A stretch of DNA of 64,000 bases from Akkermansia muciniphila (lineage in GTDB: Bacteria > Verrucomicrobiota > Verrucomicrobiia > Verrucomicrobiales > Akkermansiaceae). The DNA lies in NCBI GenBank assembly GCA_947624785.1, contig CANQLV010000007.1, forward strand, positions 1 through 64,000, in the 5' to 3' direction. A program made the position numbers and the translations under genes. Within the stretch, counting starts at the first letter, position 1, and each line of letters begins with the position of its first letter. Below, in pieces: positions 29,918-39,589 of this stretch. The notes beneath the pieces are model-generated. The model searched no databases. It was not told where the DNA came from and was given only the letters and a program-made list of their open reading frames with translations.

Positions 29918-31924
29918 ATGGCCAAGTCCTTTTCCATGGAGAGCCTGAACGCGGCCCAGAGGAAGGCCGTACAGACCCTGCAGGGGCCCGTGCTGATCCT
30001 GGCCGGGGCCGGAACGGGCAAGACGCGCACCGTCACGTGCCGCATCGCCCACATGGTGGACCGCGGCATCAGCCCCAAAAGCATCCTGGCCGTGACGTTC
30101 ACGAACAAGGCCGCTCTGGAAATGAGGGAGCGCGTAGGCCAGATGGTGGAACGGAAGGCGGCACGCCAGATCATGGTGAGCACCTTCCATTCCCTCTGCG
30201 TGCGCATCCTGCGGGAGGACATAGGGCGGCTGGGGTACAAGACCAATTTCACCATTTACAGCGGCTCCGAGCAGAGCGGACTGATCCGGCGCCTGATCGT
30301 GCGCCACGGCGGCATCACGGAAAAGATCACCCCTAAGGACGTGCTGTCCGCCATGAGCCGGATGAAGAACAGCGGCCTGGGCCTGGATTCCATTGAAGAC
30401 AACCTGACGGCCAACATCGCCGCCTCCTACCAGCGGGAGCTTCAGGCGCAGAATTCCGTAGATTTTGACGACCTGCTGATTCTGGCGGACAGGCTGCTGA
30501 AGGAGCACCGGGACGTCAGGGAAGCCTGGCAGCAGCGCTTCCGCTATATCACCGTGGACGAGTTCCAGGATACCAACAGCCTCCAGATGAGCCTGCTGGG
30601 GCACTTGGTGGGTCCCGCGCACAACGTCTGCGTGGTGGGCGACGACGACCAGTCCATCTACGGCTGGCGCGGCGCCCAGATCAGCAACATCCTGGAGTTC
30701 GAACGCTTTTTCCCGAACCCCGCCGTCATCAAGCTGGAGGAGAATTACCGCTGCACCGCCCCCATCCTGGACGCGGCCAACGCCCTGATCCGCCACAACC
30801 TGGGCCGGAGGGACAAGACGCTGCGCGCCCACAAGGGCGGCGGAGAAGCCGTGCGGCTCATTTCCATGCCCGGAGACGCGGAGGAGGCGGAGTTCATCAT
30901 CACGGACATTGAAAACGTCCGCAGGCAGGAGGAACGCCCCTGGGAGGACTTCGCCATCCTGTTCCGGGCGAACACCCAGAGCCGCATCATTGAACAGACG
31001 CTCCGGGAGCACAAGATTCCCTACCGCATGGTGGGCGCGCAGAGCTTCTTTGACCGCAAGGAGGTGAAGGACCTCATTTCCTACCTGGCGACGATTGAGA
31101 ACCCGCAGGCGGACGAATACCTGCTGCGCATCCTGAATACGCCCCCCCGCGGCATTAGCGAGCTGACCAGCCACCTGGCCATCGACTGGAGCCGGGAACA
31201 CGGCAACAGCGTCTGGGCCGCCCTGCAGGATGAGGAATTCCTGGCGACCCTCTCCACTCGCGCCCGCAACAGCGTGCAGGAGTTCAATGAGCTGATCGCC
31301 AGATACATCGACCTTTTCCAGGACAAGGAAACCGATTTTGGAGACGCCCTGGAACAGCTCATTGAGGAAACCGGGTTCAGCGAGTACGTCACGCGCCTGT
31401 GCAAGACGGAGGCTGAAATCCAGAAGAGGCTGGTATCCATCGGGGACGTGAAAGCCTCCCTCCGCAACTTCTGGCAGCCCGGAAAAACCCTCCGGGACTA
31501 CCTGGCCCAGGTCACCCTGGACAAGGAGGATAATGACGACGACGTGGAGAACAAGCCCGGCGTGTGCCTGATCACCATGCACGCCGCCAAGGGGCTGGAA
31601 TTCCCCGTGGTGTACCTCGTGGGGCTGGAAGAAGGCATCCTGCCCCACAAGCGTTCGCTGGAAGACGGCAACTGTGACGAGGAACGCCGCCTGCTTTACG
31701 TGGGAATCACGCGCGCGCAGGAAAAGCTCATGCTGACCTATTGCGCCACGCGCCTGCGCTACGGGGACCGCATGCCCTGCCAGCGCTCCTCTTTCCTGAG
31801 TGAAATCCCTCCCCATCTGATGGATTATTCCAAATGGGAGGATCTCATGAACGCGGAAGCCACGGAGGAGGAGTCCGGAAACTTTTTCGACTCCCTCCGC
31901 AGCATGCTTCTGGAAGACGAATAA
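29918..31924 (+). CDS. UvrD/PcrA-type superfamily 1 DNA helicase
   Basis: This 668-residue helicase has motif Q/I NAAQRKAVQTLQGP and AGAGTGKTRTVTCRI, and motif II VDEFQDTN. Motif III is GDDDQSIYGWRGA, motif IV EENYRCTAPIL, motif V TMHAAKGLEFPVVYLVGLEE and motif VI RLLYVGITRAQEKLML. It translocates 3'-5' on single-stranded DNA and acts in repair or replication restart. Length and motif spacing fit UvrD/PcrA/Rep. The exact member is not settled by eye. The ATG directly follows the fmt stop. Confidence 0.92.
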   Translation: MAKSFSMESLNAAQRKAVQTLQGPVLILAGAGTGKTRTVTCRIAHMVDRGISPKSILAVTFTNKAALEMRERVGQMVERKAARQIMVSTFHSLCVRILREDIGRLGYKTNFTIYSGSEQSGLIRRLIVRHGGITEKITPKDVLSAMSRMKNSGLGLDSIEDNLTANIAASYQRELQAQNSVDFDDLLILADRLLKEHRDVREAWQQRFRYITVDEFQDTNSLQMSLLGHLVGPAHNVCVVGDDDQSIYGWRGAQISNILEFERFFPNPAVIKLEENYRCTAPILDAANALIRHNLGRRDKTLRAHKGGGEAVRLISMPGDAEEAEFIITDIENVRRQEERPWEDFAILFRANTQSRIIEQTLREHKIPYRMVGAQSFFDRKEVKDLISYLATIENPQADEYLLRILNTPPRGISELTSHLAIDWSREHGNSVWAALQDEEFLATLSTRARNSVQEFNELIARYIDLFQDKETDFGDALEQLIEETGFSEYVTRLCKTEAEIQKRLVSIGDVKASLRNFWQPGKTLRDYLAQVTLDKEDNDDDVENKPGVCLITMHAAKGLEFPVVYLVGLEEGILPHKRSLEDGNCDEERRLLYVGITRAQEKLMLTYCATRLRYGDRMPCQRSSFLSEIPPHLMDYSKWEDLMNAEATEEESGNFFDSLRSMLLEDE

Positions 31925-31957
31925 AAGGCAGCCGGGCGTTTCACCGGCTGCCTTTAA
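31924..31957. terminator. bidirectional terminator between helicase and PEP-CTERM gene
   Basis: A perfect 12-bp stem AAAGGCAGCCGG / CCGGCTGCCTTT with an 8-base loop lies between convergent genes and has A/T tracts on both sides. Confidence 0.85.
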
Positions 31958-31987
31958 ACCATGAGTTGCTTTTTTACCGGGACAGGT

Positions 31988-32848
31988 TCAGCGGGAACGG
32001 CGGCGGCGCATCAGCAGGGCAGCCAGGCCCAGAAGGCTCAGGGAAGCCGTGGCCGGTTCCGGCACCGTCAGGTTGGGCATTCCCTCCGTCACCCCCATGG
32101 CAGACACGGCATAATTGCCGCCTAAACTCAACAGGCTGTCAGCAAAGTCCATGGTGGCGCTCGTGGTTGAGGCTCCTGTGGTAAACTGCCAGGTCAGCAT
32201 GAACGTACCGCTGGACAACAGGGTAGCCAAACTGCCGGAGCCGATATGGAGCAGGTCTACCACCTGCCCGTTAGTGCCGGACAAATAGGCATTCTTGATG
32301 CTTAAACCAGTTCCGGTCAGATTTACGGGGCTGTTCGTTCCCCAGGTAGCCACATTGGCCAGGCCGCTCACGGAAAATACGGAAGAAACCGTATAGGAAC
32401 TGTTCGCCTTCAGGCCGCTGACGGCAATACTACCGGCATCCACCAGACCGCCAACTCCCAGAACCAGGTTTTGATTCCAGCCACGGGCAGTCTTGGCGTC
32501 GTCAAGAGCGGTTCCATGGGCCTGCAGCCACAGAGACTTGCCTCCGGCGCCGATGGTCGTATTGTTGAGTCCAAGGGCAGTCAGGGACGTATTGGTGGAA
32601 GCCGTTGTTCCGGCAAGGCCGCCGCCGTTATATTTCACTGTAATCGCAGATACGGTGTTAGTCGTATCTTTTAATTGGGTAGTGGTACGCGCGGGAGTAC
32701 CAAGCGTACCGCCCGAACCCATTTGCAGGTTCCAGGGAGAAGTATACGTGTTTGACGTTTCTCCAAATGAAACCACTGTAGTATTGCTCCACCCCGGCGC
32801 AGCGCACAGGAAAGCAAGGAGGGACATTACACATAAACGCATTTTCAT
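31988..32848 (-). CDS. PEP-CTERM sorting-signal protein 3
   Basis: This 286-residue exported protein has a signal peptide MKMRLCVMSLLAFLCAAPGWS. The body is Thr/Ser/Gly/Asn-rich beta sequence (NTYTSPWNLQMGSGGTLGTP, LKANSSYTVSSVFSVSGLAN). The C-terminal signal is VPEPATASLSLLGLAALLMR followed by RRRSR. The tail differs slightly from the other four copies. ATG at 32848 is chosen because it opens the signal peptide. Unlike the other PEP-CTERM genes, its upstream region lacks the TAGCGRATT inverted repeats. The function of the body is unknown. Confidence 0.83.
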   Translation of the reverse strand: MKMRLCVMSLLAFLCAAPGWSNTTVVSFGETSNTYTSPWNLQMGSGGTLGTPARTTTQLKDTTNTVSAITVKYNGGGLAGTTASTNTSLTALGLNNTTIGAGGKSLWLQAHGTALDDAKTARGWNQNLVLGVGGLVDAGSIAVSGLKANSSYTVSSVFSVSGLANVATWGTNSPVNLTGTGLSIKNAYLSGTNGQVVDLLHIGSGSLATLLSSGTFMLTWQFTTGASTTSATMDFADSLLSLGGNYAVSAMGVTEGMPNLTVPEPATASLSLLGLAALLMRRRRSR

Positions 32849-33097
32849 ATCATCAACAGGGATGGAGTTTTTCTTTTTGTTTATTTTCTCGCTGCCGTCT
32901 TTTCTTTGACTCGCGATCAATAAGGTATTTGACTCAACCGCGCCTCCCAAGTTCACGCGATAGATGAAAAAAAATCCCATTTTCCCAATTTTCCGCACAA
33001 TGCGTTCAGAGACAACAAGAAAGCATTTGTCATCCGTTTTGACATCCTTTCCCGTTCCAATCGGTCTCAGGACATGCTAATCCTCCTTTCCAGGCAC

Positions 33098-33129
33098 AAA
33101 AAATCCCCCCGGCCTGAACCGGGAGGATT
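33098..33129 (-). terminator. terminator of the symporter-galK operon
   Basis: Read leftward, AATCCTCCCGG / CCGGGGGGATT pairs with one T-G wobble and is followed by TTTTTT. It lies 30 bases past the symporter stop. Confidence 0.88.
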
Positions 33130-33159
33130 GAAAAACACAGGCTTAACGCTTCTGCCGCA

Positions 33160-35454
33160 TTACCAGAAGATGATGTACAGCGCAACCGTCGCGGCAATCA
33201 CGAACCAGCCGAAGATCTTGGCGCGTGAAGAGGACTGGAGGGCCACCACGCCACGGTCGGGCAGCACGATGGACTGTCCGCCGCGGGCGGCGTTCACTGC
33301 CGTGAAGATGAAGCCGATGATCACCACTGTGATGAAGCACACGGCCATGCGGTTCAGGAAGGCCATTTCCGGCTGCCATATCTTCAAGGCTCCGTACAGC
33401 AGGGCATTGATGACAATACCCAGCCAGCCGAAGATGCGCGGGCACTTGGGCACGAAGAAGCCGAAGAGGAACACGCACAGAGCCCCCGGGCTCAGGAAGC
33501 CCTGGAATTCCTGAATGAAGTTGAAGATGCCGCCAAAGGCCGGGCTGTCCAGGAACGGAGCAATGCACAGGGCGATCACGGCGCACACCAGCAGGCCGAT
33601 CTTGCCGACGGTAACGAGCTCCGTGGGCTTCGCGTTCCTGCGCAGCTTGTTGTAAATGTCCATCGTAAAGATGGTGGAGGCGGAGTTCAGCATGGACGCC
33701 AGGGAAGACACCACCGCGCCGAAGAGGGCGGCAAGCACAAACCAAGTCCAGCCCGTGCCGGGAAGCAATTTCCTGATCAGCGTGCCGAAGGCGGAGTCAT
33801 AGTCAAAGCCCACCAGGGTATCCGTCAGGTAGTAGCTGTCCGACTTGTCTAGGGCCGGCTTGATGATCTTGCTGTTAAGCGCGGCGATTTTTTCCACGAA
33901 CGGAGCGCGTTCCGCCAGAGTGGTCTGATCATTGGCGGCATCCGCCTTCAAATCGGCGCAGGCCTGTTTCAACTCGGCCACAACGTCTTCTCCGGCCTTC
34001 ATCACTTCCGCATTATGCAGGGCGTGGGCGCAGCCTTCATCCACATTTTCCACCAGGAAGCTGTCCGTAAGCTTGTAAATGACGGGACGTCCCTTGACCG
34101 CGGCGGGGTCTTCCGCCTTGCGGATTTCCGCCGCATACTTCACTTCCGCCTGTTCCTTCAGGTCATTGCGGTACAGGTTGTAGGCCAGGATGCCCGGCAC
34201 CACCACCACAAACGGGATGATGAGCTTGAGGAACGCGGCGAACACGATGCCCATCTGGCCTTCCGCCAGGGATTTGGAGGCCAGCGTGCGCTGCATGATG
34301 TACTGGTTCAGGCCCCAGTAGAAGAAGTTGGGAATCCACAGGCCCAGGCAAAGGGCCGTCCACGGGATTTCCGCGTCGTCCGCAGGGCGGATCATGTGGA
34401 GCTTGCCGCCCACGGTATTCACGCCGCTGGCCGCATCTCCGGAGTTAAGTTCAAAGAAGCGCGTCACCCCGTGCCACAAGCTGTCCGAGGGGTTCCCCAG
34501 GGAGGCGACCGTCGCGCCGGAATTGGCGGCGGCAGACTGCACCAGATGGTTCGGGTCCGCGCCACTCAGCGCCATCAGGGCAAAGTACGCCACCACGCCG
34601 CCGCCCACAATCAGGGCGGCGCCCCAGAACAAGTCCGTCCAGGCGCAGGCTTTCAAACCGCCCACGAACACGTACACCGTGGCGCAGAAGGCAATGATGA
34701 TGCAGCCCACGGTGATGTTGCCGAAGTCAATGCCCATGGCGGTGTACCCCGTAAAGAACACGGAGATGACCTTGGCGCCGGCGTAAATCACGCCCGCAGT
34801 CGGCACGCCCACCAGAATCAGCAGCGTGGCGATGGCCATCAGGGAACGCGCCAGCGTATTATAGCGGTATTCCAGGAATTCGGGAATCGTGTACACGCCG
34901 CCTTTCAGCAGCTTGGGAAGGAAGCAGAAGGCCACGACCACCAGCGTGATGGCGGCCAGCCATTCATACCCTGCAATCGCCATGCCAACCCAGTTGGCGG
35001 CCTTGCCGGACATCCCTACAAACTGTTCCGTGGAAATGTTGGCGGCGATCAGGGAGAAGCCCACCAGCCACCAGGTCAGGCCGCGGCCGGCCAGGAAGTA
35101 GTCTGAAGCGCCCTTGGTCTTCTTTTCTTCCTCCGTTTCCTCAGGATCACGGCTTTTCCAGATGCCCAGGGCGATCACGCCCACCACAACCACGCAGAAC
35201 AGGATGACTTCCGTTATGGAAAGGGGGGCTGTCTTGGGTTCAGCGGAGGCTTCCGGAGCTGCCTGGGAGGCATCGGCGGCGGGGGCCGCCGGCTGAAGTT
35301 CCGCGGCCGGCTGTGCTTCCGCAGCGGGGGTCACGGCCGGAGCGGCCAGGGCAGGCTGCGCATCAGCCGCCGGTGCGGGCACGGAGCCCTCCTGGGCGGA
35401 AACGCCCCACGTCATCAGGGCCAGAGCCCCGAATATGGTTGCTAGTGTTCTCAT
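33160..35454 (-). CDS. sodium/solute symporter (SSS family), probably for galactose or a related sugar
   Basis: This 764-residue transporter has an N-terminal signal-like segment (MRTLATIFGALALMTWGVSA) and about 60 residues of Ala/Pro/Gln-rich linker. The LeuT-fold core of SSS/SGLT carriers follows: DYFLAGRGLTWWLVGFSLIA, ISTEQFVGMSG, YTIPEFLEYRY, YVFVGGLKACAWTD, LNQYIMQRTLASKS. A roughly 110-residue charged insertion (EVKYAAEIRKAEDPAAVKGR ... DKSDSYYLTDTLV) splits the C-terminal helices. Na+ coupling is typical of the family. The galactokinase gene 12 bases upstream points to galactose, such as that released from mucin. ATG at 35454 is preferred over an upstream TTG. Confidence 0.85.
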   Translation of the reverse strand: MRTLATIFGALALMTWGVSAQEGSVPAPAADAQPALAAPAVTPAAEAQPAAELQPAAPAADASQAAPEASAEPKTAPLSITEVILFCVVVVGVIALGIWKSRDPEETEEEKKTKGASDYFLAGRGLTWWLVGFSLIAANISTEQFVGMSGKAANWVGMAIAGYEWLAAITLVVVAFCFLPKLLKGGVYTIPEFLEYRYNTLARSLMAIATLLILVGVPTAGVIYAGAKVISVFFTGYTAMGIDFGNITVGCIIIAFCATVYVFVGGLKACAWTDLFWGAALIVGGGVVAYFALMALSGADPNHLVQSAAANSGATVASLGNPSDSLWHGVTRFFELNSGDAASGVNTVGGKLHMIRPADDAEIPWTALCLGLWIPNFFYWGLNQYIMQRTLASKSLAEGQMGIVFAAFLKLIIPFVVVVPGILAYNLYRNDLKEQAEVKYAAEIRKAEDPAAVKGRPVIYKLTDSFLVENVDEGCAHALHNAEVMKAGEDVVAELKQACADLKADAANDQTTLAERAPFVEKIAALNSKIIKPALDKSDSYYLTDTLVGFDYDSAFGTLIRKLLPGTGWTWFVLAALFGAVVSSLASMLNSASTIFTMDIYNKLRRNAKPTELVTVGKIGLLVCAVIALCIAPFLDSPAFGGIFNFIQEFQGFLSPGALCVFLFGFFVPKCPRIFGWLGIVINALLYGALKIWQPEMAFLNRMAVCFITVVIIGFIFTAVNAARGGQSIVLPDRGVVALQSSSRAKIFGWFVIAATVALYIIFW

Positions 35455-35466
35455 AGTCAATATGGA

Positions 35467-36645
35467 TTAAGCTTGGTACAGGACACGGGCGCCTTCTCCG
35501 GCACAGGTCACGAGGTAAGTGGTTTCAATACCCGTTTCCTGGCAGTAGCCGTCCAGAAGCTCGCGGGCCACCTTGTCCACGTCTTCCGTCTTCACCAGGG
35601 CCACGATGCATCCGCCGAAGCCGCCGCCCGTCATGCGCGCGCCGTAAATGGAGGATGCGGAGGGAATGCGGTCGCAGAGGGAAACCAGGGTGTCCACTTC
35701 CGCGCAGGAAACTTCATAATCGTCACGCAGGGAGGCGTGGCTACCGCGCATGGCTACGCCGGCCTCATCCCAGTCACCGCGGGCAAGGGCGTTCGCAAAG
35801 GCGTTTACGCGGGCGTTTTCACCAATGACGTGGCGGGCGCGGCGGTAGCGCACGTCGCCCAGCTGTTCCTTGAAGGATTCCAGCAGCTCCAGCGTGGCTT
35901 CACGCAGGGAGGGCACGCCCATGATGGCGGAGGCTTCCTCGCACTGCTTGCGGCGCTGGCCGTAGGCCCCGTCCGCCAGGGAGTGCTTCACGGCGCTGTC
36001 CAGCACCAGCACGGAGACTGACTCGTTGTTCATCGGCACCAGTTCATATTCCAGCGTGGCGCAGTCCAGCTTGAGGGCCATGCCCTTCTTTCCGTTGGCG
36101 GAAATAAACTGGTCCATGATGCCGCATGGAACGTTCACGAATTCATGTTCCACGGCCTGGCCGATCAAGGCCACTTCCTTGGGATCAATTTCAACCCCGG
36201 CGAAGGCGGCAAGCGCCGTGCAGACGGAAACTTCAAGAGCGGCGCTGGAGGAAAGGCCGCCGCCGCGGGGTACGTTGCTGTCAATCAGCATGTCCACCGG
36301 CCCGATTTCTATGCCGCGCCTGTGCAGGTTGGCCAGCACGCCGCGGACGTAATTGGACCAGAACGGTTCACCGGGAACCAGGGCGTCCTCCACCGCAATT
36401 TCATGGATCTGGTCACCCAGGGAACCGCAGAAGCGGTGCTTGCCCACGGGGGAGGGAGCCACAGCCACAACACAATGGTTATCAAGCGCCATAGGCATCA
36501 CAAAGCCATTATTATAATCCGTGTGCTCACCGATGAGGTTCACACGCCCCGGCGCCGCAGCCACGTGAGTCGGCTCCTGACCGAAATACTCGATGAAATA
36601 CGGAGTCACCGTTTCTTTAGAGATTTCTCGCTGAACTAAATCCAT
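35467..36645 (-). CDS. galK: galactokinase
   Basis: This 392-residue GHMP kinase has the galactokinase signature GRVNLIGEHTDYNNGFVMPM, the ATP loop VPRGGGLSSSAALEVS and the C-terminal motif GARMTGGGFGGCIVALV. It phosphorylates galactose to galactose-1-phosphate, the first Leloir step. It is first in an operon with the SSS symporter. ATG at 36645 (MDLVQREIS) fits family N-termini better than an in-frame upstream start. Confidence 0.95.
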   Translation of the reverse strand: MDLVQREISKETVTPYFIEYFGQEPTHVAAAPGRVNLIGEHTDYNNGFVMPMALDNHCVVAVAPSPVGKHRFCGSLGDQIHEIAVEDALVPGEPFWSNYVRGVLANLHRRGIEIGPVDMLIDSNVPRGGGLSSSAALEVSVCTALAAFAGVEIDPKEVALIGQAVEHEFVNVPCGIMDQFISANGKKGMALKLDCATLEYELVPMNNESVSVLVLDSAVKHSLADGAYGQRRKQCEEASAIMGVPSLREATLELLESFKEQLGDVRYRRARHVIGENARVNAFANALARGDWDEAGVAMRGSHASLRDDYEVSCAEVDTLVSLCDRIPSASSIYGARMTGGGFGGCIVALVKTEDVDKVARELLDGYCQETGIETTYLVTCAGEGARVLYQA

Positions 36646-36875
36646 AGTGGGTTGATTCTGCCCCATCCCTTTCCGCACCTCAAGGTTAAAGTCTCCGTCC
36701 GGCAACAATTTTCATCATTTTCAACCAAATATTCCAAGACGCCATCGCCAGCCGCCCGCATTCCTTTCAAAAACAGGCCTGCACCGCCCGGCCACGAGGC
36801 GCCAGCTCCCTCCAAATCCCGTTGCAAACGACGGCCTCCGGCCTGCATTTCAGGGATTCAGTGAAAGGGGGAACG

Positions 36876-38252
36876 TCACTTCGCCCCGCGGGCGAACAGC
36901 ACCGCCGGGACAGTTTTCAGGAGCAGCTTGACATCCAGCCACAGGGACCAGTTGTCAATGTACTCCATGTCCAGCTCCACCAGCCTTTCAAATTCCCGGA
37001 TGTTGCTGCGCCCGGCTATCTGCCAGTATCCCGTCACCCCGGGCAGAACGCTCAGCCTGCGGCGGTGGGCGTCACTGGTAAAGGCCTCCGTTTCATAAAC
37101 GGGGAGCGGCCGCGGGCCCACCAGGCTCATTTCCCCTTTCAGCACGTTGATGAGCTGGGGAAGTTCGTCTATGCTGAATTTGCGCAGGAATCGGCCGAAG
37201 GGGAAAATGCGCGGGTCATGCTCCAGCTTGAAGATGGGACCGTCCATGTCATTGCCGTACCTGGCCTTCACCTCGTCCAGCCTCTTGTCCGCATCCCGGT
37301 ACATGGTGCGGAATTTCCACATGCCGAATTCCCGGCCATACAGGCCGGAACGCTTCTGGCGGTAGAAGACGGGGCCGCGGTCGGACAGCTTGATGCCTAC
37401 GGCCGCCAGCACCCACAGGGGGAACGTGCCCGCCAGAAGCAGGAGCGCGCCCACCCAGTCCAGTATCTTTTTCAACTGCCAGGAGGTGGTATAGGGAATG
37501 GGGGTGGACTTGTATACCAGCATTCTGGTCCCTCCCAACACGCCGAAATAGGTTTTATGCACGTCGGGCATGCTCACAACCATGCTTGCGTAAAAATCCA
37601 CTCCCATCTTGCCGCACAGCTCCACCAGGCACCGCGCCACGGCGGAGTCCACCTCCTCCGGAAGAAACACCACCTTGCTGATGCAGCCCTTGATCAGTAA
37701 ATCCCTGACCACGGCACGGTCCACCTCTTCAGGAGCCATGACCAGCAGTTCATCCTTGAAGTCCACATGGTCGCTTTCCAGCATCTTCCGGAACTCCTTC
37801 ACATGGTCCGGAATGCCCACCACCAGCGTGGGGGCCTCCTCCACCAGCCTTTTTTCCGCCTGGAACCGGCTGATACGCAGCCAGAGGGCGCCCACGAACG
37901 TGAGCAGATACGCCAGAGTCTGGACAATAATGTTCGCGGAAAAGGGAACAAAGTACTTCCACGTCACCACGCTCAACACCACAAAGCAGGCATACGCCAC
38001 TACAAACCGCCGGATGCTTCCGCCCAGCGTCATGCACCGGTAGTAAACGCCCAGCTGGTCACAGCAGACATACAGCAACAGGGACATCGTCAGCGGCGTC
38101 AGCACCAGCGTGCGCAGCCGCCACGGCTCCGGAGCCACCCCCATCCATTGCCAAGAAACGAACCCGACAACGAAGAAGATGACGAATGCGAGAATGGAAA
38201 CAACAATTTTATTGATCCCGTAGGTAGTACGGTCTGCATTTTGAATCAGCAT
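36876..38252 (-). CDS. polyprenyl sugar-1-phosphate transferase (exopolysaccharide initiation)
   Basis: This 458-residue membrane protein has four to five N-terminal helices and a Rossmann-like cytoplasmic region (about 125-240). A further helix (WVGALLLLAGTFPLWVLAAV) leads to the conserved transferase domain: DRGPVFYRQKRSGLYGREFG, MWKFRTMYRDAD, SIDELPQLINVLKGEMSLVG, PRPLP and LPGVTGYWQIAGRSN. It transfers a sugar-1-phosphate to undecaprenyl phosphate to begin capsule, O-antigen or exopolysaccharide synthesis. No other glycan-assembly genes are adjacent, so it stands alone. The start is uncertain: 38315 is possible, but a TTGACA box overlaps that codon. Confidence 0.9.
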   Translation of the reverse strand: MLIQNADRTTYGINKIVVSILAFVIFFVVGFVSWQWMGVAPEPWRLRTLVLTPLTMSLLLYVCCDQLGVYYRCMTLGGSIRRFVVAYACFVVLSVVTWKYFVPFSANIIVQTLAYLLTFVGALWLRISRFQAEKRLVEEAPTLVVGIPDHVKEFRKMLESDHVDFKDELLVMAPEEVDRAVVRDLLIKGCISKVVFLPEEVDSAVARCLVELCGKMGVDFYASMVVSMPDVHKTYFGVLGGTRMLVYKSTPIPYTTSWQLKKILDWVGALLLLAGTFPLWVLAAVGIKLSDRGPVFYRQKRSGLYGREFGMWKFRTMYRDADKRLDEVKARYGNDMDGPIFKLEHDPRIFPFGRFLRKFSIDELPQLINVLKGEMSLVGPRPLPVYETEAFTSDAHRRRLSVLPGVTGYWQIAGRSNIREFERLVELDMEYIDNWSLWLDVKLLLKTVPAVLFARGAK

Positions 38253-38652
38253 CGAGAGAGTGTAAGTTAGTCGGTATTTAAATTGCGCTGTCCCGGTCTT
38301 TTTGTCAAGTTGCATGCTCTCCCTGCCGCTTTCCGTCCGGAATAATGCGCCCTTCCGGACGGTCTTCCTGTCTCCGGACGGGCGGAAAGCCCAAAATGAC
38401 GGTATACCGGCTTGCAAGAATCCGGCTCCCTGTGCATTGGTATACGCGTCAATCGACCGGACTGGTACCGCACCTAGCCTGATCGCCCCCCTATCAGACC
38501 ACGCATGGACCGTTGATCGGGGCACGGGGCATCCTTACTCCTGGCTTTTCTCATGGTAGCGGAACGTCCCGGCGATTCTCCGGATGGAACTTACTGCGTA
38601 CAGCGATAAATCCGGCATGACACCAACATAATCATCAACTTAGAATATAAGT
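38253..38652. other. divergent intergenic region
   Basis: These 400 bases separate the leftward sugar transferase from the rightward RRM gene. The only signal noted is the leftward TTGACA listed separately and a palindrome GGTATACC near 38400. No gene is seen. Confidence 0.4.
38276..38308 (-). promoter_or_regulatory. candidate promoter of the sugar transferase
   Basis: A consensus -35 TTGACA (minus strand, 38308-38303) is followed by an AT-rich block (CAATTTAAATACC) at -10 distance, though no perfect TATAAT is present. Transcription from here would favour the start codon at 38252. Confidence 0.35.
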
Positions 38653-39318
38653 ATGTCACAGCACAACACACAGGGAAGACAGGGCCAAGGAGCCCGTCGC
38701 CGCTATAACAAGAGCGGACGCTCCTATGGCAATGACCGCCGGGATTCCAGCGGCTACCGTCCCAAGTATAAAAAAGAAGCACCTGCCAAGCTCTCCTTGT
38801 GGCAGCGTTTTCTGGGCCTCTTCGGCATCCGCCCGGCCAAGAACAACAAACCCGCCGCCAAGGATAAAGCCGCCGCCAAAACCAATACCCGCGTGGCCCG
38901 CAACAGGCAGGAACGCGTTTCCGCTCCCAAGCAGCCCGTCTCCAACCGCAGGCTTTACGTGGGCAACCTCTCCTATGAAGCGACGGAAAGCGACCTTGAA
39001 GACGTATTCAAGGGCATCGGGGAAGTCAGCTCCGTGGAAATCATTTACAACCCCCGCACTCACAAGTCCAAGGGCTATGCCTTTGTGGAAATGAAGAAGA
39101 TGGAAGATGCCGTCCGCTCCGTGGACATCCTCCACAACCAGCCCTTCATGGGCCGGAACCTGCTGGTCAGCGGCGCCAATGAACGCCAGGAACAGTCCCG
39201 GCAGCCCCGCGAAGCCCGCGAGCCTCAGGAAGAACAGGGTTCCATGGAGGAAGTAAGGGAAACCTCCACTCCCCTGCTCCAGCCGGAAGCTCCCGCTCCC
39301 CAGGCCCAGGAACAATAA
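38653..39318 (+). CDS. RRM-type RNA-binding protein
   Basis: This 221-residue protein has a basic, disordered N-terminus (RGQ/RRRYN/KK-rich, about 1-95). One RNA recognition motif follows (about 99-175) with RNP2 RLYVGNLS and RNP1 KSKGYAFVEM. The tail is Gln/Glu/Pro-rich and disordered. Single-RRM proteins of bacteria bind RNA and are often cold- or stress-linked. The long basic arm is unusual and may help RNA binding. It is monocistronic with a perfect 14-bp terminator hairpin. Confidence 0.88.
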   Translation: MSQHNTQGRQGQGARRRYNKSGRSYGNDRRDSSGYRPKYKKEAPAKLSLWQRFLGLFGIRPAKNNKPAAKDKAAAKTNTRVARNRQERVSAPKQPVSNRRLYVGNLSYEATESDLEDVFKGIGEVSSVEIIYNPRTHKSKGYAFVEMKKMEDAVRSVDILHNQPFMGRNLLVSGANERQEQSRQPREAREPQEEQGSMEEVRETSTPLLQPEAPAPQAQEQ

Positions 39319-39332
39319 CCGTTTTATCATGA

Positions 39333-39364
39333 GGAAGCCGGCCTTTTTCCAAAGGCCGGCTTCC
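39333..39364 (+). terminator. terminator of the RRM gene
   Basis: A perfect 14-bp stem GGAAGCCGGCCTTT / AAAGGCCGGCTTCC around TTCC. The T tract is short (TTCGTTT). Confidence 0.75.
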
Positions 39365-39589
39365 TTCGTTTACGGGGCAAGGCGTTTTACCCCTCTTTCA
39401 CAAAATACTTTTTCGCCTTCCGCCTTCTTCCGGAAAACTTACGGTCACGCCCCGGTCAAAACCGTGCAAAACGAAGCGCCCCATACGGCTACGTTTATGC
39501 CGCCCGGACTGGAAAAACTTGAAATCCCGTGTCCTTTCTTTCCGGCGGCGGGATGAGAAAAGGAGTACGCGGGCGGGGCATCATGACCG

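Noticed and set aside
28931..31816. 961-codon leftward frame opposite fmt and the helicase
   Set aside because: An antisense shadow; both plus-strand genes have complete catalytic motifs.
32880..32970. Possible inverted repeat (TCGCGAT / ATCGCG-like) upstream of PEP-CTERM gene 3
   Set aside because: Too short and without the TAGCGRATT arms; it is not a member of the cassette family.
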